Numbered from the stretch's first letter, positions 10,607-19,136 are shown. The stretch is DNA of 64,000 bases from Nonomuraea indica (GCF_002850745.1 NZ_KZ559467.1:62001-126000), one strand, 5' to 3'. Made by a program: numbers and translations. Notes: generated by a model not told the origin, from the sequence alone.

Positions 10607-11475
10607 GAGGAGAGGATCACAGATCGCGTGAGGTGGAGGGGTTCGTCAGGGTTGAGGCCTCTGGCGAACGCCCGTGCCACCGAGACGCGCTGCGCCGTGA
10701 CGAGCTCGGCCATCGGGTCGAGGCCGCTCTGGCGGAAGGCGCCGCCGGTCGCCTCGACCTGCTCGCGCAGCCCCTCCGGCGCCTGGCCGAACATCCAGGT
10801 GACGCGGCCGGGCCCGGCGATGCTGATGGGGCCGTGGCGGTACTCCATCGCCGGGTAGGCCTCGGTCCAGGAGCGGGACGCCTCGCGCATCTTCAGCGCG
10901 GCCTCGTGGGCGAGGCCGACCGACCAGCCGGAGCCGAGGAAGGTGATCTGCTCCGCCTCGACGAGGGCGGTGTCGAGCGGGTCGGCGACGGCGCGCTCGG
11001 CGTCGGCGACGGCCTGGCCTAGGTCCTCGCCGAGGCTGGCGCGCAGCAGCGCGAGCTGGGTGGTGGCGAACCTCGTCTGCACCACCGACCGCTCGTCGGC
11101 GTAGTCGAGCACGACGACCCGCCCGGCGGCCCGCATGACCGGCGTCTCGGGGTCGGCGGTGATGGCGGTGGTCCGGCCGCCGACCCGCTGGAGCAGGTCC
11201 AGCACCTCGGTGGTGGTGCCCGAGCGGGTCAGCGCCAGCACGTGGTCGTAGCGGCGGCCGGCCGGCATCTCGGAGGCGGCGAACGCGTCGGTCTCACCCT
11301 GCCCGGCGGCCTCGCGCAGCGCCGCGTACGCCATGGCGACGAACCAGGAGGTGCCGCAGCCGACGACCGCTACCCGCTCGCCCGGCTCGGGCAGCACGCC
11401 GGACGGGACGTCCTCGACCGCGCGGCGCCAGCAGTCCGGCTGGGAGGCGATCTCCGCCTCGGTGTGGGTGGTCAC
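10603..11475 (-). CDS. SIS-domain amino-sugar isomerase/deaminase (AgaS-like)
   Basis: A 290-residue protein with two sugar isomerase (SIS) domains. The first has VAVVGCGTSWFVAMAY (about 44-59) and LALTRSGTTTEVLDLL; the second has ITFLGSGWSVGLAHEAALKM and ends in a GlmS-like EYRHGP motif. It most likely converts galactosamine 6-phosphate to tagatose 6-phosphate and ammonia, as AgaS does; a glucosamine 6-phosphate isomerase role is possible. I place the start at the GTG at 11475 because AGGAGG lies five bases upstream; an ATG at 11490 would put that Shine-Dalgarno inside the gene. First gene of the operon, divergent from the DeoR regulator. Confidence 0.85.
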   Translation of the reverse strand: MTTHTEAEIASQPDCWRRAVEDVPSGVLPEPGERVAVVGCGTSWFVAMAYAALREAAGQGETDAFAASEMPAGRRYDHVLALTRSGTTTEVLDLLQRVGGRTTAITADPETPVMRAAGRVVVLDYADERSVVQTRFATTQLALLRASLGEDLGQAVADAERAVADPLDTALVEAEQITFLGSGWSVGLAHEAALKMREASRSWTEAYPAMEYRHGPISIAGPGRVTWMFGQAPEGLREQVEATGGAFRQSGLDPMAELVTAQRVSVARAFARGLNPDEPLHLTRSVILSS

Positions 11476-11514
11476 CGGTACCTCCTGCATCGTGATTGTT
11501 TCTGTATTTTTTAT

Positions 11515-11540
11515 AGCAGAACAGAGCAGAATTGTGCAGA
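11515..11540. promoter_or_regulatory. Three phased GCAGA repeats, candidate DeoR operator
   Basis: AGCAGA at 11515, AGCAGA at 11525 and TGCAGA at 11535 are spaced exactly 10 bp, one helical turn, in the AT-rich gap between the amino-sugar operon and its DeoR-type regulator. DeoR-family proteins often bind direct repeats. A TATAAA on the minus strand (11517-11507 region) could be the operon's -10. Confidence 0.55.
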
Positions 11541-11606
11541 GGTGGCTACGCCGGTGCGTGTGTGCCACCCTTGCGGCCAACGGAGCGCACTCTCAGGGAG
11601 GCAGTG

Positions 11607-12377
11607 GTGTCCCGATACGAACGCTGGAACGGGATCCTGGAGCTGCTCTCCCAGGAGGGCCGTCTGACCGTCGAGGAAGCCGCGCAGGCGCTCGACGTCT
11701 CCACCGCGACGATCCGCCGCGACTTCGACCAGCTCGCCCAGCAGCAGATGCTCATGCGCACCCGCGGCGGCGCGGTCGCCCAGAGCGTCAGCTACGACCT
11801 GCCGCTGCGCTACAAGACGGCCCGGCACGCCGACGAGAAGCAGCGCATCGCCGCCGCCGCGGCCGAGCTCGTCGAGCCCGGCGCCGTGGTCGGCATGAAC
11901 GGCGGCACCACCACCTCCGAGCTGGCCCGCGCCCTGGCCGCCAAGGCCACGCCGGAGTCCGGCCTCACGGTCGTCACCAACGCCCTCAACATCGCCGCCG
12001 AGCTCACGGTTCGGCGGCACGTCAAGATCGTGGTGACCGGGGGAGTGGCCCGGCCGCAGTCGTACGAGCTGATCGGCCCGCTGGCGACCGGCGTGCTGGA
12101 GCAGGTGACGCTGGACGTGGCGTTCCTCGGCGTCGACGGGATCGACGCCGACCTGGGCGCCTCCGCGCACCACGAGGGCGAGGCGGGCGTCAACCACCTG
12201 CTCATCAGCCGGGCCCGCACCGTGGTGGCGGTGGCCGACTCCTCCAAGGTGGGCAGGCGGGCCTTCTCCCGCATCTGTCCCATCGGCGAGATCGACACGC
12301 TGGTCACCGACGACCGGCTCACCGACGACCTGGCCGCCCGGCTCGCCGACGCGGGCGTCAAGGTCGTCCGGGCGTGA
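11607..12377 (+). CDS. DeoR-family repressor of the amino-sugar operon
   Basis: A 256-residue repressor. The N-terminal DeoR helix-turn-helix (about 5-55) includes EAAQALDVSTATIRRDFDQL. The C-terminal sugar-phosphate-sensing domain has GMNGGTTTSELARAL, VTNALNIA, and DVAFLGVDGID. The effector is probably a phosphorylated intermediate of the divergent pathway such as galactosamine or tagatose phosphate. Two adjacent GTG codons are possible starts; the second (11607) has GGGAGG five bases upstream and is chosen. Three 10-bp-phased repeats in the shared promoter are its likely binding site. Followed by glpD 89 bp downstream, which may be read from its own promoter. Confidence 0.9.
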   Translation: MSRYERWNGILELLSQEGRLTVEEAAQALDVSTATIRRDFDQLAQQQMLMRTRGGAVAQSVSYDLPLRYKTARHADEKQRIAAAAAELVEPGAVVGMNGGTTTSELARALAAKATPESGLTVVTNALNIAAELTVRRHVKIVVTGGVARPQSYELIGPLATGVLEQVTLDVAFLGVDGIDADLGASAHHEGEAGVNHLLISRARTVVAVADSSKVGRRAFSRICPIGEIDTLVTDDRLTDDLAARLADAGVKVVRA

Positions 12378-12466
12378 CCCTCGCCACCGCGCCGGGCGTA
12401 CATCGCCGCGCCCAGCGGGTAGGTATGGGAAGGCACACGGATGACGGCCGTACCCCAGGGGGACTC

Positions 12467-14203
12467 ATGACGGCGGGAAGGGGCGTGGCCCGGCTCGGGC
12501 CGGCCGAGCGGGCGGCGGCGCTGGCGCGCATGGGCGCCGAGGAACTGGACGTGGTGGTCGTGGGAGGCGGGGTGGTGGGCGCCGGCACCGCCCTCGACGC
12601 CGCCACGCGCGGGCTGGAGGTCGGCGTGGTGGAGGCGCGCGACTTCGCCTCCGGCACCTCCTCCAGGTCGTCCAAGCTGATCCACGGCGGGCTGCGCTAC
12701 CTGGAGCAGCTCAACTTCGACCTGGTCAAGGAGGCGCTGCGGGAGCGGTCGCTGCTGCTGCAGCGGATCGCGCCGCACCTGGTGCGGCCGGTGCCGTTCC
12801 TGTTCCCGATGACGCACCTCGGCTGGGAGCGGCCGTACGTGGGCGCCGGGGTGGCGCTGTACGACACGCTCGGCTACGCCACCGGGCTGTCCCGCGGCGT
12901 GCCGGGGCACCGGCACCTGTCGCGCAGGCGGGCGCTGCGCCTGGCGCCCGCGCTGCGCAGGACCGCCTTCACCGGCGCGGTCCAGTACTGGGACGCGCAG
13001 GTGGACGACGCCCGCTACGTGATGACCATGCTGCGCACCGCGGCCACCTACGGCGCGCACGTGGCGCCGCGCGCGCAGGCCGTCGGCTTCCTGCGCGAGG
13101 GCGAGCGGGTCACCGGCGTGCTGGTGCGCGACCTGGAGTCCGGCACCGAGATGGAGGTGCGCGCGCGACAGGTGGTCAACGCCACCGGCGTGTGGACCGA
13201 CGACATCCAGGAACTCGTCGGCGGGCGGGGCCAGATCCACGTACGCGCCTCCAAGGGCATCCACCTCGTGGTGCCGCGCGACCGCATCCACTCCTACACC
13301 GGCATCATCCTGCGCACCGAGAAGTCGGTGCTGTTCGTCATCCCGTGGGGCCGGCACTGGATCATCGGCACCACCGACACCGAGTGGACGCTCGACAAGG
13401 CGCACCCGGCCGCCTCCCGGGTGGACATCGACTACCTGCTCGACCACGTCAACGCCGTGCTGTCGGTGCCGCTGACCCGCGACGACGTCGAAGGCGTCTA
13501 CGCCGGGCTGCGGCCGCTGCTGTCGGGCGAGTCCGACGAGACCTCCAAGCTGTCACGCGAGCACGTCGTCGCCCACCCGGTGCCGGGGCTCGTGATGATC
13601 GCCGGAGGCAAGTACACGACCTACCGGGTGATGGCCAAGGACGCCGTCGACGCCGTCGCCCACGGGCTCGACCAGCGCGTTCCCCCCTCGTGCACCGACC
13701 GGATCCCGCTGGCCGGCGCCGAGGGCCACCAGGCCCTGTGGAACTCCCGGCACCGCCTCGCCCACACCTCCGGGCTGCACGTGGCGCGGATCGAGCACCT
13801 GCTGCAGAGGTACGGATCGCTGATCGACGAGGTGCTGCAGCTGATCGAGGCCGACCGCTCGCTCGCCCGGCCGCTCAGCGGGGCCGACGACTACCTCCGC
13901 GCCGAGATCGTCTACGCCGCGACGCACGAGGGCGCCAGGCACCTCAACGACGTGCTCACCCGCCGTACGCACATCTCGATCGAGACCTTCCACCGCGGCC
14001 TCGGCGTGGCGCAGGAGGCGGCCGAGCTGATGGCCGGCCCGCTCGGCTGGGACAGCGAGCAGACCAAGCACGAGGTCGAGTACTACACCAAGCGGGTGGA
14101 GGCCGAGCGGCTGTCCCAGCAGCAGGACAGCGACCAGGAGGCCGACGCGATCAGGCTCGGCGCCCCCGAGATCGTGCCGGTCGCCGCGCCCACGAACCGC
14201 TGA
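12467..14203 (+). CDS. glpD: FAD-dependent glycerol-3-phosphate dehydrogenase
   Basis: A 578-residue membrane-associated flavoenzyme oxidising glycerol 3-phosphate to dihydroxyacetone phosphate and passing electrons to quinone. The FAD-binding motif VVVGGGVVGAG is at residues 30-40. GTSSRSSKLIHGGLRYLEQ (about 65-83) is the second GlpD signature. The C-terminal DAO_C domain contains LTRRTHISIETFHRG. The start ATG at 12467 has AGGGGGACTC upstream. It lies in the same direction as the DeoR gene. The product, dihydroxyacetone phosphate, is also the product of the neighbouring aldolase. A perfect terminator hairpin starts directly after the stop codon. Confidence 0.95.
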   Translation: MTAGRGVARLGPAERAAALARMGAEELDVVVVGGGVVGAGTALDAATRGLEVGVVEARDFASGTSSRSSKLIHGGLRYLEQLNFDLVKEALRERSLLLQRIAPHLVRPVPFLFPMTHLGWERPYVGAGVALYDTLGYATGLSRGVPGHRHLSRRRALRLAPALRRTAFTGAVQYWDAQVDDARYVMTMLRTAATYGAHVAPRAQAVGFLREGERVTGVLVRDLESGTEMEVRARQVVNATGVWTDDIQELVGGRGQIHVRASKGIHLVVPRDRIHSYTGIILRTEKSVLFVIPWGRHWIIGTTDTEWTLDKAHPAASRVDIDYLLDHVNAVLSVPLTRDDVEGVYAGLRPLLSGESDETSKLSREHVVAHPVPGLVMIAGGKYTTYRVMAKDAVDAVAHGLDQRVPPSCTDRIPLAGAEGHQALWNSRHRLAHTSGLHVARIEHLLQRYGSLIDEVLQLIEADRSLARPLSGADDYLRAEIVYAATHEGARHLNDVLTRRTHISIETFHRGLGVAQEAAELMAGPLGWDSEQTKHEVEYYTKRVEAERLSQQQDSDQEADAIRLGAPEIVPVAAPTNR

Positions 14204-14235
14204 CCGGGCCGGGCGGCGGTCGCCACCCGGCCCGG
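14204..14235. terminator. Terminator after glpD
   Basis: CCGGGCCGGG (14204-14213) pairs perfectly with CCCGGCCCGG (14226-14235) across 12 nt. It starts at the base after the glpD stop and lies between two convergent genes, so it probably works for both. Confidence 0.75.
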
Positions 14236-14271
14236 TGCGGTCCGGTGCGGTCCTGTCAAGGCACGGACGTG

Positions 14272-16056
14272 CTACGGCACCGTCACGGTCTTGGTCACCG
14301 TGCCGGTGGCGCCGCCGTTGTCGGTGACGGTGAGGGTGACGCTCTTGGCGCCGCCCGAGCTGTAGAAATGGGTCACCGTGGCGCCGGTGCCCGACGTGCC
14401 GTCGCCGAAGTTCCAGGCGTACGAGCTGATCGTGCCGTCCGGGTCGGACGACGACGAGCCGTTGAAGTCGCAGTAGCGCCAGATGAAGATCACCCGGCAG
14501 GTCTGCGTGAAGTTCGCGGTCGGCGGCTGGTTCGCCGGCGTGCCCGCGCTGACCTGCTTGGTGATGGACGCGGTCGCGCCGTCGTCGTCGGTCACGGTCA
14601 GCTTGACGGTGTAGGTGCCGGCCGTGCCGTACGTGTGGGTCGCCGTGGCGCCGGTGCCGGTCGAGCCGTCACCGAAGTCCCAGGCGTACGAGGCGATCGT
14701 GCCGTCGGAGTCGGTGGAGCCGGACCCGTTGAACGAGCAGGCCAGCTGGGTGCACGACGCGGTGAACGACGCCGTCGGCGGCCGGTTGCCGCCACCGCCG
14801 CCGGGCGGGTACCGGGTGGCGTCGTGCACGTCGAGCAGCGGCTCCTTGACGCCGTCGGACGAGTCGTCGGTCCAGCCGGAGTTGCCGGTGGAGACCAGGG
14901 CGGACCGGACGGCCAGCGCGCCCGCCCGGTCCGTCGGCTTGTGCGCGCCGGAGGTCAGCACGCCGGCGGCGCCCGCGACGTGCGGGCTGGCCATCGAGGT
15001 GCCGCTGATGGTGTTGTAGCCACCGTTCATCCACGTCGAGTAGATGCAGGTGCCGGGCGCGGCGATCTCGATCGTGCGGCCGAAGTTGGAGAAGAACGCC
15101 AGCGTGTCGTCCTGGTCGCGCTCGCTGCGGCACGACAGCGTGTTGCCGCCCTGACCACCGGGCAGGCCGTCGATGTCGGTCACCGCCGAGACGGTGACCA
15201 CGTCGGCGTGGTTGGCCGGGAAGAACGTCGCGGCGTCCTTGCTGCTGTTGCCGGCGGCGACGACGATCACGACGCCGCGGTTCGTCGCGGTCGTGATGGC
15301 GTTGCTGATCGCGCTGCTGGAGCAGCCGTCGCAGCCGAGGCTGAGGTTCGCCACCTCGATCGTGGACGAGCGGGCCGCGACCCAGTCGATCCCGGCGGCG
15401 ATGCCCGCCAGCGTGCCCGAGCCGGCCGAGTTGAGCACCTTCACCGCATGGATGCGCGCGCCGGGCGCCACGCCCACGGGCCCGATGGCGTTGTCGATCG
15501 CGCCGACGGTGCCCGCGACGTGCGTGCCGTGGCCGTTGTCGTCGTCACCGGAGTTGTCCGTGCACGAGCCGGACTGGCAGTTCGCCCGCGCGACGACGTT
15601 GAGGTCCGGGTGGTCGAAGTCCACGCCGGTGTCGATGACGGCCACGTCCACGTCGATCCGGACGTCGTCGGTGCCGTCGATGTCGAGGTTGGGGTTGTCC
15701 GGGCCGAAGATCCGCTTGACGCCGGTGGGGGTCGTCTGCGGGAACGCCACGACCTCGGCGTCCGGTTCCACGGACAGCACGCCCGGGTCCCGCTTGAGCG
15801 TCTCGGCGGCCGACGCGGTCAGCCGGGCCGTGTAGCCCTTGAAGGCGTGCTCGTACACGCCGACGAGCTCGCCGCCCAACCGCTTCACGTGCTCCTCGGC
15901 GGTCGCCTTGGGCGCGGCGCGCAGCTTGTCGTCGAGCTGGACGATGTAGGCGCTCTCCCGCAGGCTCTCCTGCGAGGCGGCCGAGGCCGGGGGCGGCGTC
16001 GCGAACAACGCCAGAGCGCCGACGGCCAATGCGAACAGGGGGGTGCGTGGTCGCAT
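14272..16056 (-). CDS. Secreted S8 subtilisin-like peptidase with two PKD domains
   Basis: A 594-residue secreted protease. Residues 1-27 are a signal peptide ending ASAA. An I9-type inhibitory propeptide (YIVQLDDKL to about 105) follows. The catalytic domain (about 125-415) has Asp142 (AVIDTGVDFDHPD), His176 (NGHGTHVAG), oxyanion Asn270 (AAGNSS) and Ser354 (SGTSMASPHV). Two PKD domains (about 427-502 and 511-594) with WDFGDGS and WNFGDGT end the protein and may bind insoluble substrate or the cell surface. It stands alone. Two palindromes (16121-16132 and 16146-16162) lie 65-105 bp upstream and may bind the divergent TetR regulator. Confidence 0.95.
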   Translation of the reverse strand: MRPRTPLFALAVGALALFATPPPASAASQESLRESAYIVQLDDKLRAAPKATAEEHVKRLGGELVGVYEHAFKGYTARLTASAAETLKRDPGVLSVEPDAEVVAFPQTTPTGVKRIFGPDNPNLDIDGTDDVRIDVDVAVIDTGVDFDHPDLNVVARANCQSGSCTDNSGDDDNGHGTHVAGTVGAIDNAIGPVGVAPGARIHAVKVLNSAGSGTLAGIAAGIDWVAARSSTIEVANLSLGCDGCSSSAISNAITTATNRGVVIVVAAGNSSKDAATFFPANHADVVTVSAVTDIDGLPGGQGGNTLSCRSERDQDDTLAFFSNFGRTIEIAAPGTCIYSTWMNGGYNTISGTSMASPHVAGAAGVLTSGAHKPTDRAGALAVRSALVSTGNSGWTDDSSDGVKEPLLDVHDATRYPPGGGGGNRPPTASFTASCTQLACSFNGSGSTDSDGTIASYAWDFGDGSTGTGATATHTYGTAGTYTVKLTVTDDDGATASITKQVSAGTPANQPPTANFTQTCRVIFIWRYCDFNGSSSSDPDGTISSYAWNFGDGTSGTGATVTHFYSSGGAKSVTLTVTDNGGATGTVTKTVTVP

Positions 16057-16120
16057 GTGAGCCCTTCCTGGGGTGGCGGACGGGGATCACTGAAAACATG
16101 AGCCCAAATCAGGCTCGCGA

Positions 16121-16168
16121 CCATACGTATGGCCCACGTATTGCGACTACGTACTCCGTAGTAACGTG
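16121..16168. promoter_or_regulatory. Palindromes upstream of the subtilase gene
   Basis: CCATACGTATGG (16121-16132) is a perfect 12-bp palindrome. Just beside it ACTACG, 5 bp, CGTAGT (16146-16162) forms a second dyad, flanked by CACGT and ACGTG. The tight cluster between the subtilase and the TetR-type gene looks like an operator region. Confidence 0.45.
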
Positions 16169-16333
16169 CTCCGGCTCAACCCCGGAACCCCGGTCGAGCT
16201 CACTGCGCCCTGGTCGGACCCCGGGAGGGGCGGCGGCGATGACATGGCAGCTCGGCCTCACTGAACGGGGACGGACCGGCGCTCCTGGCGCCTGCCCGGG
16301 TGCTCCGCGGACACGCACAGGCCATCACGTACA

Positions 16334-16984
16334 GTGACAGGGGTGTGGGGGGAGACGGAGAAGCGGCGGGTGCGGGGGGTCGCCACCCGGTTGTTCGCCG
16401 AGCTGGGTTTCGACGGCACGTCGGTCGAGCTGATCGCTCAGGCGGCCGGGGTCGACGCCGAGAGCATGATCGCGCGCATGGGTGACAAGGCCGAGCTGTA
16501 CCGGCAGGTGATGCTGGAGGCGCATCGGGTCGAGCGGGAGGCGATGGAGGCCGCCGTCGCCCGTTTCACGCCCAGCACGCAAGGGGTGATCGAGCTGGTC
16601 GACGCCTACCTGGACTTCAACCTCGACCACCCGTACGTGATGGCTCTGTGGATGCATCGCTGGATGGGCGACGCCATGGACGTGGGCGGGCTGGAGGAGC
16701 TGTACGCCCGGCCGCTGATCACCATGGTGACGGGCGTGGCGGACGAGGTGCTCGCCGAGGACGTCGACGTGGACCATCTGACGTGGACCGTCATCTGGTG
16801 CGTGTACGGGTTCCTGACCGGCGGCATGCAGTACACCGGCCCCGGCCCGGCGACCGGCACGGGCCGGCGCCCCAGCCTCCCGACGGCGGACTCCGAGGCG
16901 CTGCGCCGGTTCCGCCGACACCTGCACACCCTGATCCGCCGGATGAGCGCCCCTCGGACGGGCCAGGGAGCCGCGCCCGGCTGA
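16334..16984 (+). CDS. TetR/AcrR-family regulator
   Basis: A 216-residue regulator. The N-terminal helix-turn-helix (about 10-58) shows VATRLFAELGFDGTSVELIAQAAGV and ends MGDKAELYRQVMLEA, the usual TetR pattern. A long ligand-binding helical domain follows, with a Trp/Met-rich stretch (VMALWMHRWMGDAMD). The start is a GTG at 16334; no strong Shine-Dalgarno is visible, and a second GTG lies 9 bases on. It is divergent from the subtilase gene with 277 bp between, a region that contains two palindromes. The ligand and target are unknown; control of the subtilase or of itself is an inference. Confidence 0.85.
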   Translation: MTGVWGETEKRRVRGVATRLFAELGFDGTSVELIAQAAGVDAESMIARMGDKAELYRQVMLEAHRVEREAMEAAVARFTPSTQGVIELVDAYLDFNLDHPYVMALWMHRWMGDAMDVGGLEELYARPLITMVTGVADEVLAEDVDVDHLTWTVIWCVYGFLTGGMQYTGPGPATGTGRRPSLPTADSEALRRFRRHLHTLIRRMSAPRTGQGAAPG

Positions 16985-17154
16985 CCCCCGGTGGCGGACA
17001 GGGTACGTGGCGCTCCGTGGCATGAGGTCACCTGATGATTACGATCGGTGCTGAACCGTAGTCGTCCTCCGACACCATGGCGGACGCCACGCCCGTGGGC
17101 GGCGGCGTCCCTCCCGAGGTCATGACCATCGGGGACGTGACCGAAGGAGATGTC

Positions 17155-17550
17155 ATGTCCATCCAGCAACAGCCGGCCGCCGAGACCATGGACGGGCCGC
17201 AGCGCCAGCCGCAGTCACAGCTGCCGCCGACGCCGTCGGTCGCCCACGTGACCCAGCGGATCGCCTCCGGGCACACGCCGCCGGGCGAGGGGTGGCAGAA
17301 CTACTACGGCACGGGCATCTGCATCGAGGTGGACACCAGCTCGGCCCGCTTCGACGGCACCCCCGTCTACACGACCTCCATCGGGGGTCTGGCCCACCAC
17401 TGGCTGCTGACGGGCACCGACGCCATCTACAACTCCAGCCCGACCGGATTCACCCTGTACATCCGGCGCAGCGACGGCGCTCACCTGGAGCCCGCCGACG
17501 CGCAGAGCAACGGGTGGTACGTCAACTGGATCGGCGTCGACACCCCGTAG
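17155..17550 (+). CDS. Small protein with an uncharacterised Trp-rich beta domain
   Basis: A 131-residue protein without signal peptide. The first 50 residues are Gln/Pro-rich. The rest is a compact beta-type domain: GWQNYYGTGICIEVDTS, VYTTSIGGLAHHW, IYNSSPTGFTLYIR, and NGWYVNWIGVD at the end. The TSIGG-HW-TG-NSSPTGF-NWIG pattern resembles a domain I know only from hypothetical proteins of many bacteria; a lectin or phage-fibre-like fold is possible but unproven. The start ATG at 17155 has AAGGAG seven bases upstream, better than the earlier ATG at 17077. A 15-bp terminator hairpin follows. It is not clearly linked to its neighbours. Confidence 0.7.
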   Translation: MSIQQQPAAETMDGPQRQPQSQLPPTPSVAHVTQRIASGHTPPGEGWQNYYGTGICIEVDTSSARFDGTPVYTTSIGGLAHHWLLTGTDAIYNSSPTGFTLYIRRSDGAHLEPADAQSNGWYVNWIGVDTP

Positions 17551-17567
17551 AAGCGGCCGTCACGAAC

Positions 17568-17607
17568 GCGTGCGGGCGGGGACGCCGACCGCTCCCCGCC
17601 CGCACGC
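17568..17607. terminator. Bidirectional terminator
   Basis: GCGTGCGGGCGGGGA (17568-17582) pairs perfectly with 17593-17607 around a 10-nt loop, between two convergent genes. The stem is 15 bp. Confidence 0.8.
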
Positions 17608-17643
17608 AGGCTTGGACGAGCCGCCGCCGGGCATGCCGCCCGC

Positions 17644-18639
17644 TCAGCGGCCGAACCGCCAGCCCGGCGGGAAGATCAGAGCCCGCAGGCCGTGGCCCTC
17701 CAGCTTGCCCGCCCACTCCTCGGGCGTCGTCATGATCTCCTCTTCGCCGTCGAGCGCCCCCTTGACCGGCGTGTAGCCGAACCCGGAGCCGAACAGCCGC
17801 GCCGCCAGCTCGCCGCCCCGGCTGGCGGGCCCGCGCAGCCCCAGCTTGGCCACGTCGTAGCCGAGGATGTAACCGGTGTTGGCGACCACCGTCTTGCCGA
17901 ACTCCTCGGCGTTGTCCCGCGGGGAGCCGAGCGGCAGGCCGTAGGCGAGGTCCACCGACCTGTCGAGCGCGATGGATCCCGCCGCGTAGGCCGCGCCGTC
18001 GACGGCGGCGTAGTTCAGGGTGGTGAGCAGGTACCTGGGGAACGCCATCTGCATGACGCGGGCGGCGTTGGCCGCGAAGGCCGACTTCAGCGCCTGGGCG
18101 ATCCGCACCAGCCGGGCGAGCTGCACGGCGGCCATCGCCTGCGCGACGCCGAACAGGCCGGTGGTCAGCGGCTGGAAGGCGACCAGCCACAGCAGCTGGA
18201 CGATCGCCTTCTCCAGCTCGGCGAACCGCCGGTTCACGTCGTCCACCAGCGTGGCGTACGCGTCGCAGCCGGCCGCGACGACCCGGCAGTCCCGCGCCAG
18301 CGCCGCCGGCAGCGGCATGATCCGCAGGAGGTACAGCTGGGCGAACTCGTCGACGGCCTGGCCACTGCTGTGCTTCCACACCGAGGCGGCGGCGGCGTCC
18401 GCCTTGCCCGCCGCGCCGCCTCTGGGGCCGGGGCTGCCGGTCTCTCCGCCGTCCAGGGCGTCGGCGAGCCGCCGGAAGGCCGAGGCGGCCTTGCGCAGCT
18501 CGCCCGGCGGGATCTCCGGCGCGGTCACCCCGGCGTAGATCCGTAGGGCGACCAGGGTGCCGGTGCCGGAGGCCATCAGCACCATGAGGAGGTGGGCCGG
18601 AGAGAGCCTCCCCGCCAGCCCCGGCACAAGCGAGGGCAT
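17644..18639 (-). CDS. WXG100-like helical protein with unknown C-terminal domain
   Basis: A 331-residue protein. An N-terminal hydrophobic stretch (about 12-32, LLMVLMASGTGTLVALRIYAG) may be a membrane segment. Residues about 35-175 form long helices with WKHSSGQAVDEFAQLY and DAYATLVDDVNRRFAELEKAI, the pattern of ESX-type secreted or polymorphic-toxin proteins of actinobacteria. The C-terminal 130 residues (from about 200) match nothing I recognise and end PPGWRFGR. Its ATG shares one base with the stop of the upstream small gene (TGATG), so the two are made together. No EccC or other type VII component lies in the window, so secretion is inferred only. Confidence 0.65.
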   Translation of the reverse strand: MPSLVPGLAGRLSPAHLLMVLMASGTGTLVALRIYAGVTAPEIPPGELRKAASAFRRLADALDGGETGSPGPRGGAAGKADAAAASVWKHSSGQAVDEFAQLYLLRIMPLPAALARDCRVVAAGCDAYATLVDDVNRRFAELEKAIVQLLWLVAFQPLTTGLFGVAQAMAAVQLARLVRIAQALKSAFAANAARVMQMAFPRYLLTTLNYAAVDGAAYAAGSIALDRSVDLAYGLPLGSPRDNAEEFGKTVVANTGYILGYDVAKLGLRGPASRGGELAARLFGSGFGYTPVKGALDGEEEIMTTPEEWAGKLEGHGLRALIFPPGWRFGR

Positions 18640-19019
18640 CAGCGAAACCCCTCGTCCGGCCTTCGATAGACGGGGATGTCCTCGACCGTCATGTCGTCGG
18701 CGAGGCCCCAGTCGATGACCTTCACGGTCCGCTCCATGCTGAGGATCCCGTCGGCGAGGTCCTCGCAGACCATGGCGTAGTCCTCGATCAGCCGGAACAT
18801 CTCGTCGCGTTTGGGCGAGCACCAGGTGACGAACGCCCTGTCGACCTCCTCCCCGGTGGGCCAGCCGGCGATGGCGCCGAGGGACTCGCCGGCCAGCCTG
18901 ATCGCCTCACGCACGCTGGAGGCCGTCGCGTCGAAGGCCGGGGCGGCCTGCTTCCGCAACTGGTCGTGATTGATGCCCAGCGGCGGCTGCCGGTGCGGGT
19001 CAGGGGGTGATACGGCCAT
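18639..19019 (-). CDS. Small ESX/WXG100-like partner protein
   Basis: A 126-residue helical protein. It has GWPTGEEVDRAFVTW (about 52-66) and EDYAMVCEDLADGILSMERT (about 78-97), resembling the helical pair and turn of actinobacterial WXG100-related proteins (W-x-x-G ... LADGI-x-M). A chaperone or co-secreted partner role for the downstream, translationally coupled gene is likely but inferred. No signal peptide is present. First gene of a two-gene operon. GAGAAGG lies about seven bases upstream of the ATG at 19019. Conserved tail ...DDMTVEDIPVYRRPDEGFR is hydrophilic. Confidence 0.65.
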   Translation of the reverse strand: MAVSPPDPHRQPPLGINHDQLRKQAAPAFDATASSVREAIRLAGESLGAIAGWPTGEEVDRAFVTWCSPKRDEMFRLIEDYAMVCEDLADGILSMERTVKVIDWGLADDMTVEDIPVYRRPDEGFR

Positions 19020-19136
19020 GGGTCGCCTTCTCTCCGCGATCAGGCTTGGTCATGAGGCGATGGTCACAGCGTGACGTAACGCGCAAGGCCACCGGGACGT
19101 TACGTTCGGGTTGCGCACCGCCGATGCGGCGCGGGC

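Noticed and set aside
13192..16101. Very long + strand open frame across glpD and the subtilase gene
   Set aside because: It runs against or out of frame with two well-supported genes, and its sequence is low-complexity Arg/Gly/Ala, typical of GC-rich shadows.
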